DNA from: Lachnospiraceae bacterium
GTDB lineage: Bacteria; Bacillota; Clostridia; Lachnospirales; Lachnospiraceae
DNA length: 6,874 nucleotides
Reading direction: 5' to 3'
Assembly (NCBI GenBank): GCA_031285465.1
Contig: JAITWD010000166.1
Coordinates: 1 to 6,874, forward strand
Shown: positions 1 to 5,294 of the stretch, in pieces
Layout: the number at the start of each line of letters is the position of its first letter
Numbering within the stretch: the first letter of the stretch is position 1
Position numbers and translations under genes: made by a program
Notes under the pieces: generated by a model
The model's database searches: none
What the model was told of the DNA's origin: nothing
The model's input: only the letters and a program-made list of their open reading frames with translations

Positions 1-2202
1 GATGGAAACGCCATGTGACGGGACTGCGGGTGCCTTTCCCACCGACAACGGCACCTCCTCCCATTCCTCGCTTTGATCATCAAATACCGCCGCCGTTATG
101 GTCAGACGATTATTGCATATTGATGAAGCCAGCGCAATATTTTCCGATAACGCAAACTGAAAGCTGCCGTTTGCTTTAATCGCCAACCGATCACTAACCA
201 ACCAGCGATCGCCCCCAAACCGATACAGATAGCCGGCAGAGATCACGGTGTTTCCGGCGATGCGCGGTGTGATCAGGTCGGTCTCGGTCACCGGCAGGGA
301 TAAACTCTCCTGTAGCTCATTATCCAGAATATTGTGATGGAGTCGCCATATGCCTAAACTATAGCGCATATTGGTACCCGTGCGGTAGTTGACCAACGCC
401 ACTGCCGCCAGACTGCCATCAAAGGCCAGCCGGTAATCACCATCATCGGTACCACCCTGGATGATCATCTCGCCACATTCGACCTCGGCAATCCGGTTCC
501 ACTCCTTTAAAGCATTGCATTCGTACGCTCTGATAAAATTGCGATAACCGCCGCCGTCTTCATCATAATAAAAGCATAACAAACGGTTTCCGCCGACCGC
601 CGTCAAGCGGGTGTATCCATCTTCACCCGTTTCATCGGGAAAATGACCGGCAAGCCACTCTTCCGCCGGGGCATCATAGTAATAACCGCTCAGAATATCA
701 TTATTTTTATCATGGATCAGCATCCAACCGGAACCGGTAATGATTCCGGCATCGGGATCAGGAGTGGTGCGGATCGGCTCGGCAAACCAACCGCCCTTAA
801 CCTTGCGACGCTTGGTCAGTACCATATAATTGGTTGCCCGGCCATTGACCGTAACACCGCTGACCACTGCATAATCCATTTGGGTTGTTACCGCTATACT
901 GTCCGGGTCCACCCCATCAAAATCGGTATCAGGGGTAAATTGCTGCCACCGGCCGATCCACTGATAAACCGAAACGATTGCTTTTTCAGCATTTTTCTGG
1001 ATCACCACCGCATAGTCATTACCGAAACGGATCAGTGGCTCACCGGCAAAGGCGTTATTGCTGACCGCTTCTATTTTTGCCGTAATCTGTGACAAAAAGA
1101 CCGAGCGATATAAATAATGCGCCCTGCCTCCCTGCGGATAACGAATGGCTCGCAGTATTCCCGGATTGGTTTGCCCAGATTGATTATATTCAAATTCCAT
1201 CCCCGGAAAAATCCCCTTTTCGGTTACTAAGCTGATCGATCGGAGCATTCGCTTGACGGTATTTCCCCACGCCGCGCCTTCGACCGCATAATTTTCAAGG
1301 GTATAGGAAAAGCTGGCACGATAGAGGTTTTTTGCCTGATTGGATACGACAATTTCCGACAGATAAAGGGTTTCATATTCACTTTGACGAAAATCGGGCT
1401 GATCGTCGGCAACCGCTTGATAGGTGACGCCATATTCGCGCGGATCATTATCGCTTAATGACCATACCTTGTCCCCATAGTGAAACTTGACCTGATTGCC
1501 AAAAGAGTCGATGATCTTATCAATATATACCGCCTTAGTATATAATTGGCCCTTGGGCGTTACCGGCTGCATAACCGATTTATAGCGGTACTGGACAAAG
1601 TTACCATGCGGTGAGATTATTTCGGTCAGATTCCACGCCTTAATAACCTGCCGCTGCCCAGAAATATCGGCACACATTACTTTGGTATACCGGTCATCAT
1701 ATACCACCCCGTACTGCAGGCCGCCTGCCCCACCATACTTATAGATAATACCGTCCGGATCGGTGACCGTCCAGGTTTCGCTGACCGGATCGTAAACCGT
1801 TTCGGTATAGTCATATAGCTCGTTTTCAAAAAACAGACGGCCACCGCTCATCTTATCAAGATGAAGTGGTTCACCACCATTTGCATCACCGGAACCGAAC
1901 CAGTGACTTCGACACTCGGGACTTTTAGCCCAGTCCTCCGGGTTACATCCTATTTTTTCGTAGGTAAGACTAAAACCGTATCCCAAAATACCGGTGGGTG
2001 ACTCAGTATTACTAAGAAGGATACTTTTTTCCGAATCACTGTGATAAGAGGTGTTGACCGAAATACCGATGCCATTATGCTGGGACAGGGAAATAATATT
2101 GTAATCAAAGCAAACCGCTCCGCGATACATATTGATATTGCTTTCGAGAATACCGTTGGACAGCTTGTCATATTGAAATGAATAAATATCTGGTGTACTC
2201 AT
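1..2202 (-). CDS. Large Tc-toxin/Rhs-type protein (SpvB/TcB-like), N-terminal 734 residues, open at window edge
   Basis: The frame runs from the ATG at 2202 to base 1 without a stop (734 codons), so the C-terminus lies outside. The start is supported by an AAAGGAAG site 6 nt upstream. There is no signal peptide or membrane segment. Residues 1-370 resemble the SpvB/TcB N-terminal region and Rhs proteins: SPTGILGYGFSL (68-79), TDPDGIIYKYG (147-157), ISPHGNFVQYRY (196-207), DSFGNQVKFHYGD (232-244) and ILRAIRYPQGGRAHYLYR (349-366). Residues 387-734 form seven repeats of 44-53 residues, each ending in a Trp-centred strand (W419, W472, W516, W568, W619, W667, W714), as expected for a beta-propeller. 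In Tc toxins this part builds the cocoon that holds a C-terminal toxin and docks on TcA. No toxin domain or TcA partner is visible here. A plain Rhs/YD-repeat wall protein is the main alternative. Family assignment is from motif recognition only. Confidence 0.72.
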   Translation of the reverse strand, partial: MSTPDIYSFQYDKLSNGILESNINMYRGAVCFDYNIISLSQHNGIGISVNTSYHSDSEKSILLSNTESPTGILGYGFSLTYEKIGCNPEDWAKSPECRSHWFGSGDANGGEPLHLDKMSGGRLFFENELYDYTETVYDPVSETWTVTDPDGIIYKYGGAGGLQYGVVYDDRYTKVMCADISGQRQVIKAWNLTEIISPHGNFVQYRYKSVMQPVTPKGQLYTKAVYIDKIIDSFGNQVKFHYGDKVWSLSDNDPREYGVTYQAVADDQPDFRQSEYETLYLSEIVVSNQAKNLYRASFSYTLENYAVEGAAWGNTVKRMLRSISLVTEKGIFPGMEFEYNQSGQTNPGILRAIRYPQGGRAHYLYRSVFLSQITAKIEAVSNNAFAGEPLIRFGNDYAVVIQKNAEKAIVSVYQWIGRWQQFTPDTDFDGVDPDSIAVTTQMDYAVVSGVTVNGRATNYMVLTKRRKVKGGWFAEPIRTTPDPDAGIITGSGWMLIHDKNNDILSGYYYDAPAEEWLAGHFPDETGEDGYTRLTAVGGNRLLCFYYDEDGGGYRNFIRAYECNALKEWNRIAEVECGEMIIQGGTDDGDYRLAFDGSLAAVALVNYRTGTNMRYSLGIWRLHHNILDNELQESLSLPVTETDLITPRIAGNTVISAGYLYRFGGDRWLVSDRLAIKANGSFQFALSENIALASSICNNRLTITAAVFDDQSEEWEEVPLSVGKAPAVPSHGVSI

Positions 2203-2208
2203 AATTTT

Positions 2209-2216
2209 CTTCCTTT
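2209..2216 (-). promoter_or_regulatory. Ribosome binding site of the Tc/Rhs-like gene
   Basis: AAAGGAAG on the minus strand, 6 nt before the ATG at 2202. It fixes the start of the large protein, which has no other good start nearby. Confidence 0.7.
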
Positions 2217-2228
2217 CGTGAAGTATAT

Positions 2229-2302
2229 AGTCTGAAAAATCTATGATTTTTCAATTTCTTATTGAGGCAGGTTCGCAGATATGATCTGCGAAATGCATGG
2301 GG
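2229..2302 (+). repeat. Two-hairpin dispersed repeat, copy A
   Basis: Hairpin 1 is TGAAAAATC/GATTTTTCA (2233-2253) with a 3-nt loop. The linker contains GAGGCAG. Hairpin 2 is TTCGCAGAT/ATCTGCGAA (2272-2292) with a 3-nt loop, followed by ATGCATGGG. The same order is found in copy B and, inverted, in copy C. Copy A ends 12 nt before the ribosome binding site of the Tc/Rhs-like gene, so it lies in or next to that gene's 5' leader. No protein is encoded. Confidence 0.85.
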
Positions 2303-2317
2303 ATTAGTGTGAAACGA

Positions 2318-2346
2318 CCGGTCCTGCTGATGCTGCAGAAAACCGG
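2318..2346. other. Imperfect GC-rich stem-loop between repeat copies A and B
   Basis: CCGGT (2318-2322) can pair with ACCGG (2342-2346), and CTGC (2324-2327) with GCAG (2335-2338) inside it. The preceding bases ATTAGTGTGAAA resemble the TTAGTCTGAAA that opens a repeat unit elsewhere. The segment may therefore be a diverged unit with a replaced hairpin. No U-tract follows on either strand, so it is not a canonical terminator. Confidence 0.35.
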
Positions 2347-2360
2347 CCGCCGATTAAAAT

Positions 2361-2434
2361 ATCACAAAAAATCAAAGATTTTTCACTTTTTTATTCAGGC
2401 AGTTTCGCAAGTAAAACTTGCGAAATGCATGGGT
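2361..2434 (+). repeat. Two-hairpin dispersed repeat, copy B
   Basis: Same layout and orientation as copy A. Hairpin 1 is AAAAATC/GATTTTT (2367-2383). The linker contains CAGGCAG. Hairpin 2 is TTTCGCAAGT/ACTTGCGAAA (2403-2425), followed by ATGCATGGGT. The second stem reads CAAGT where the other copies read CAGAT, and the opposite arm carries the matching changes. It begins 10 bp downstream of the stop of the 388-residue glycine-rich gene. Confidence 0.85.
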
Positions 2435-2444
2435 ATTTATGCAA

Positions 2445-3611
2445 TTATATTTGGCGGATGCTGATATTGCCCGGCAGTCCATTAGTGGTACCATCGATAC
2501 CGACCGTGCCGATTTCACCGACTGTGCCGACCTCGCCGGCATGAACGCCATCCGCCCGTTTGGCATCGCCCTTGTCACCAGCCGCACCAGCCGCGCCGGC
2601 CGCACCGGCCGCACCGGCAAAACCGCGACGGCCATACACCGCTTCCTGTTTGGAAATGTTCACCCGCTGCCGGTCGAAGGATGCCGGAATCTCGATAATG
2701 ATATTTTCACCATTCACGCCATTGCCGCCATTACCGCCAGCACCGCCGTTACCGCCGTTACCACCGTTGCCGCCATTGGCGGGATCGGTCGTCACACAGG
2801 CTGTACAGTCACCTTTACCGCCCTTGCCACCGGCACCGCCGTTGCCGCCCTTGCCACCGTTACCGCCGTTGCCGCCACCGCCCGACTGGGTATGGATGGC
2901 AATATTCTGGACACTTGGATCGATGGCTCGGATCGTAATAATTGTGGTCAGGGAGGATAAACCATCCCGTCCATCATCGCCATCACCGCCGTTACTGCCC
3001 GCCATGCCGTTGCCGCCTACCGACGCCTTATTGACCACCACACTGCCGCCGTTCACGTATCCATCCTTACCGGCCGCCCCATTGTTGCCATTGCTGCCAT
3101 CGGTACCGTTACCGCCGCTCGCTCCCTGAGTACCGAAAATACCGAAGTGATAGGGAACCTTCGTATTGGCCACCACCGTTCCGTTGGAATAACCTTCGCT
3201 TTTAGTAAAGCTGCCGTACTCCAGTTTATTTATCTCCATGGTTAGCACAGTATGTTCCGTCTTGATCGATGCTCCCTTTCCCAGACGAAGGGTATCAATT
3301 GCCGTGGAAAAATTAGTATCCTTGTCGATCACCCACTGGTTATTGTCCGCAATGGTAACCACCTTAGCCGCCGCCAATGTAACCTCGGCGTTCATCCCTT
3401 CCGGAAGCTTCTTCATTTCTCCGCTTAAAACCCCCCGGGTAACCGCCGCCCCGGCACCGGTATCCGCAGCGGTATTCTTAATTATCTCAGAAATATCGGA
3501 TGAGACATTAAACAACTCCCGAAGTTCATTTGCATCGGAAATCTGTGTGGTCATCGACCCGACCGCACCATCGTTATTCAGTTTTTGCATAATTTTGTCA
3601 TAATTAGACAT
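2445..3611 (-). CDS. Glycine-rich repeat protein 2 (polyglycine-II or collagen-like), 388 aa
   Basis: The ATG at 3611 has AAGGAG 7 nt upstream. I do not recognise a named family. Residues 1-70 are helical and polar, with no signal peptide. Residues 75-132 are beta-rich, including DTLRLGKGASIKTEHTVLTM (106-125), and resemble residues 146-206 of the upstream 481-aa protein. Three glycine tracts follow: 159-218 (mixed GXX/GGX), 244-301 (GGN/GGK repeats interrupted by a CTAC motif, C269 and C272) and 329-381 (GAA, then GXX). Strand-like segments 220-242 and 302-327 separate them, and NISIRQI closes the protein. Proline is scarce, so packed polyglycine-II helices, as in phage tail-tip adhesins, fit better than a collagen triple helix. 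It is probably co-transcribed with the 481-aa gene and lies upstream of the Tc/Rhs-like gene. Its role (adhesin, fibre or scaffold) is inference. Confidence 0.85.
   Translation of the reverse strand: MSNYDKIMQKLNNDGAVGSMTTQISDANELRELFNVSSDISEIIKNTAADTGAGAAVTRGVLSGEMKKLPEGMNAEVTLAAAKVVTIADNNQWVIDKDTNFSTAIDTLRLGKGASIKTEHTVLTMEINKLEYGSFTKSEGYSNGTVVANTKVPYHFGIFGTQGASGGNGTDGSNGNNGAAGKDGYVNGGSVVVNKASVGGNGMAGSNGGDGDDGRDGLSSLTTIITIRAIDPSVQNIAIHTQSGGGGNGGNGGKGGNGGAGGKGGKGDCTACVTTDPANGGNGGNGGNGGAGGNGGNGVNGENIIIEIPASFDRQRVNISKQEAVYGRRGFAGAAGAAGAAGAAGDKGDAKRADGVHAGEVGTVGEIGTVGIDGTTNGLPGNISIRQI
2578..2619 (-). repeat. 9-bp tandem repeat coding Gly-Ala-Ala
   Basis: About 4.7 near-identical copies of a CCRGCCGCA unit on the plus strand, read as (Gly-Ala-Ala)n on the minus strand, residues 332-345 of the 388-aa protein. 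Any gain or loss of a unit keeps the frame, so length variation by slippage would change only the tract length. Confidence 0.8.
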
Positions 3612-3618
3612 TTTGTTT

Positions 3619-3624
3619 CTCCTT
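3619..3624 (-). promoter_or_regulatory. Ribosome binding site of glycine-rich gene 2
   Basis: AAGGAG on the minus strand within an A-rich leader, 7 nt before the ATG at 3611. It supports independent translation initiation for the second glycine-rich gene. Confidence 0.8.
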
Positions 3625-3638
3625 TTTTTTATTTTCAG

Positions 3639-3670
3639 TTGTCGGATAAAATTTATATATTATCCGACAA
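3639..3670. repeat. Intercistronic inverted repeat (11-bp perfect stem)
   Basis: TTGTCGGATAA (3639-3649) and TTATCCGACAA (3660-3670) pair perfectly around a 10-nt AT-only loop. The hairpin includes the last codons and the stop of the 481-aa gene and ends 15 nt before the next ribosome binding site on the minus strand. No U-run directly follows either arm, so it is more likely an mRNA processing or stability element, or an attenuating structure, than a full terminator. Confidence 0.75.
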
Positions 3671-5098
3671 AACCGAATTCACGTAAATTGAAGGTCCCGG
3701 CCGGTCATGACCCTGCCGTCCCTCGTTACCGCTTCGACCGCCCTTGCCAGCGATGCCACCCATGTCCGCTTCTTTGCCATAGCATCCTTCACTGCCGTTG
3801 TCCACTTCTTTGTGGTTACCTGCTTCTCTGTGATCACCCGCTTCTCCGCCATGTCCTGCTTCTCCGCCATGACCGCCTCTGCCACCCCGGCCACGCTCCG
3901 ACAAAACGATAACCTTATCCAATAAAGCCGGCGGAATTTCCACATAAATATTGGATGATACTCCGCCATGTCCGCCCCGGCCACCATGACCACCATGACC
4001 GCCATCACCACCCACTCCAGGCGTGCCACTAGCAAAGCGCAGGATTTTATCCGGCGTGTAAACCTGATAGGCCGCTCCCGCTGCGCCGCCCCGGCCACCA
4101 TTACCACCCGCGCCGCCATGGCCGCCATCACCGCCACTACCGCCCCGACCGACAATATATAGTGGCACACCACCTTGCAGCTCAATCTCATTAATAAATA
4201 ATTCAGCATTTTTGACCGCCCCACCGCCGAAGCCATCAGCGCCATTACTGCCACCCTCTCCGTGACCGCCGTGACCGCCACTTTTCTCCCCCCGCTCACT
4301 GCCAAAATGCAATTTACCCAAAATCGAGTTTTCGATTACCGGATCTACGGCATTTACCCCGTCCGCACCGTCAAGGCCATCTTCCCCGTTCTGACCGCCA
4401 AACCGCCCACCAAATCCTGCCGAATAGGAATAGGTTGTTGGCAGGATCATCAAATCGCCGACGGTACTGCGCCCCTTTTTAACCACCTTCTGGCAGTAAA
4501 AAGAGAATAGGTTACCACTGACACAAACCGAACCGCCCTCCTCCAGGACTAATTCCCCAATATTGACCGAACAAAGCAGATCATCGTATCGATCCAGCAA
4601 AAAATCGTCCGGATGCGCCGTTAGGTCTAAACATTCCCCCGCTAAAACGGTCAGTCGCAACGCCGAAAACACCTTGACACAGTGTGGCTGATGCCTTTTA
4701 AGTCCCGTCATATCAGCCTCTGAAAGGGCCGCTCCCTGAGCAAACAAAATCCGTTCGGCACGATCATGTACTCCCTGTCCGAGAGAGCGTCGCACCCGAA
4801 ACGACCTGGTTTCAAAGGAGGCTTCACGCGCCGCCCGAATAGTACTGTCAGCACGTGAAAAAAGTGCATCCAGTTCCGCCAATGTATCGATCGTATGATA
4901 ACCGATCACGGTCTGTCCGTCCCTTAGTCTCTTCCAGTCCTCATCGGAATAATCACAAAACCGTGATCGATTAAAGGCGTGGAGTTTCAGTTCCTCAGCG
5001 CTATAATCACAGGGCTGACCGCCCCTAACAAGATCGCGACTTCCCCCCTCACCGGTTTGATCACAAGGTTGCCTGGTTTTTATGGAAGCGACTGCCAT
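3653..5098 (-). CDS. Glycine-rich repeat protein 1 with His-rich GGX tracts, 481 aa
   Basis: I chose the ATG at 5098 because AGGAGG lies 9 nt upstream. The frame is open upstream to a TTG at 5203, but that stretch overlaps the promoter region. No signal peptide is visible. Residues 12-65 hold three 18-residue units beginning CD (C12, C30, C48). Residues 66-145 are predicted helical and charged. Residues 146-206 are a beta-rich segment related to residues 75-132 of the 388-aa protein. From about 226 the protein is glycine-rich: 226-248, 270-294, 317-341, 358-380 and 402-468. The last four are rich in GGH, GGD and GGR. Strand segments between them include SNIYVEIPPALLDKVIVL (382-399), matching ENIIIEIPASFDRQRVNI in the 388-aa protein. 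Family unknown to me. A surface fibre, adhesin or toxin-associated structural protein is plausible but unproven. Confidence 0.85.
   Translation of the reverse strand: MAVASIKTRQPCDQTGEGGSRDLVRGGQPCDYSAEELKLHAFNRSRFCDYSDEDWKRLRDGQTVIGYHTIDTLAELDALFSRADSTIRAAREASFETRSFRVRRSLGQGVHDRAERILFAQGAALSEADMTGLKRHQPHCVKVFSALRLTVLAGECLDLTAHPDDFLLDRYDDLLCSVNIGELVLEEGGSVCVSGNLFSFYCQKVVKKGRSTVGDLMILPTTYSYSAGFGGRFGGQNGEDGLDGADGVNAVDPVIENSILGKLHFGSERGEKSGGHGGHGEGGSNGADGFGGGAVKNAELFINEIELQGGVPLYIVGRGGSGGDGGHGGAGGNGGRGGAAGAAYQVYTPDKILRFASGTPGVGGDGGHGGHGGRGGHGGVSSNIYVEIPPALLDKVIVLSERGRGGRGGHGGEAGHGGEAGDHREAGNHKEVDNGSEGCYGKEADMGGIAGKGGRSGNEGRQGHDRPGPSIYVNSVLSDNI
4904..5065 (-). repeat. Three 54-bp tandem units coding an 18-residue CD(Y)S repeat
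   Basis: Codons for CDQTGE, CDYSAE and CDYSDE start at residues 12, 30 and 48 of the 481-aa protein, exactly 54 bp apart. The first six codons of each unit are similar in DNA (TGTGAT followed by variants ending GAG). The remaining 12 codons have diverged. This points to an old duplication in the N-terminal region. Confidence 0.65.
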
Positions 5099-5107
5099 AT
5101 CTTGATA

Positions 5108-5113
5108 CCTCCT
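5108..5113 (-). promoter_or_regulatory. Ribosome binding site of glycine-rich gene 1
   Basis: AGGAGG on the minus strand, 9 nt before the ATG at 5098. It decides the start in favour of a 481-residue protein rather than longer in-frame alternatives. Confidence 0.85.
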
Positions 5114-5120
5114 ATACATC

Positions 5121-5129
5121 TGTGGATAA
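5121..5129 (-). promoter_or_regulatory. Consensus DnaA-box-like 9-mer in the leader of glycine-rich gene 1
   Basis: TTATCCACA on the minus strand is a perfect match to the DnaA-box consensus. It lies between the candidate -10 and the ribosome binding site of the 481-aa gene. It is a single copy with no cluster around it, so it does not mark an origin and may be chance. Confidence 0.3.
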
Positions 5130-5150
5130 TGTTTTTTGTCATCTGGCATC

Positions 5151-5156
5151 ATTATA
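5151..5156 (-). promoter_or_regulatory. Candidate -10 (TATAAT) for the glycine-rich operon
   Basis: A perfect TATAAT on the minus strand, giving a leader of about 45 nt before the ATG at 5098. No good -35 hexamer sits at 16-18 nt spacing. A TTGACA is present further up at 5198-5203, but its spacing is far too long for this -10. Promoter assignment is tentative. Confidence 0.4.
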
Positions 5157-5189
5157 TGGCTATTTTTGTCAGAATACCCGAAACCAATT

Positions 5190-5203
5190 TTGACTTTTGT
5201 CAA
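5190..5203. promoter_or_regulatory. Palindrome TTGAC-N4-GTCAA upstream of the glycine-rich operon
   Basis: A perfect 5-bp dyad around TTTT, about 34 bp upstream of the candidate -10. It sits inside a longer, looser symmetry (CCAA on the left at 5184-5187, TTGG on the right at 5207-5210). Position and symmetry fit an operator, perhaps for the helix-turn-helix protein encoded just upstream, but nothing ties the two directly. Confidence 0.35.
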
Positions 5204-5217
5204 TTATTGGCATTTTT

Positions 5218-5294
5218 ACACCCATGCATTTCGCAGATCTTATCTGCGAAACTGCCTAAATAAAAATTTGAAAAATCTTTGATTTTTCAGACTA
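5218..5294 (-). repeat. Two-hairpin dispersed repeat, copy C
   Basis: Inverted relative to copies A and B. On the plus strand it reads ACACCCATGCA, hairpin 2 TTTCGCAGAT/ATCTGCGAAA (5229-5251), CTGCCTAAATAAA, then hairpin 1 TGAAAAATC/GATTTTTCA (5269-5289). It lies upstream of the 481-aa gene. Its hairpin-1 side carries the stop codon of the regulator frame (5292-5294). Confidence 0.88.

Noticed and set aside
643..1092. Plus-strand frame of about 149 codons opposite the Tc/Rhs-like gene
   Set aside because: The minus-strand frame is continuous across it with family motifs. The plus frame has no ribosome binding site and no recognisable domain.
2224..2229. TATATA as the -10 of the Tc/Rhs-like gene
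   Set aside because: It would place the transcript start at the ribosome binding site itself and has no -35 at a proper distance. The gene may be transcribed from further upstream.
2229..2434. Repeat copies A and B as transcription terminators of the glycine-rich operon
   Set aside because: Hairpin 2 is not followed by a U-run on the minus strand. Hairpin 1 is almost purely A/T and weak. They may slow polymerase, but they do not look like canonical terminators.
2445..3611. True collagen triple helix in the glycine-rich proteins
   Set aside because: Collagen needs regular G-X-Y with frequent proline. Here GGX dominates and proline is rare, so only some short GXX stretches resemble collagen.
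3679..4305. Minus-strand frame of about 208 codons rich in Val, Ala and Met inside the 481-aa gene
   Set aside because: It is a shifted reading of the GGX-coding DNA in low-complexity sequence, with no start signal.
2418..4510. Several plus-strand open frames with PPLPPLPP-type or Thr/Ala-rich translations
   Set aside because: They are antisense shadows of the GGX codons on the minus strand, with no ribosome binding sites and no coding logic of their own.
5099..5203. Longer version of the 481-aa protein starting at TTG 5203
   Set aside because: The added 35 codons overlap the candidate -10, the palindrome and the ribosome binding site, and the TTG has no ribosome binding site. AGGAGG clearly serves the ATG at 5098.
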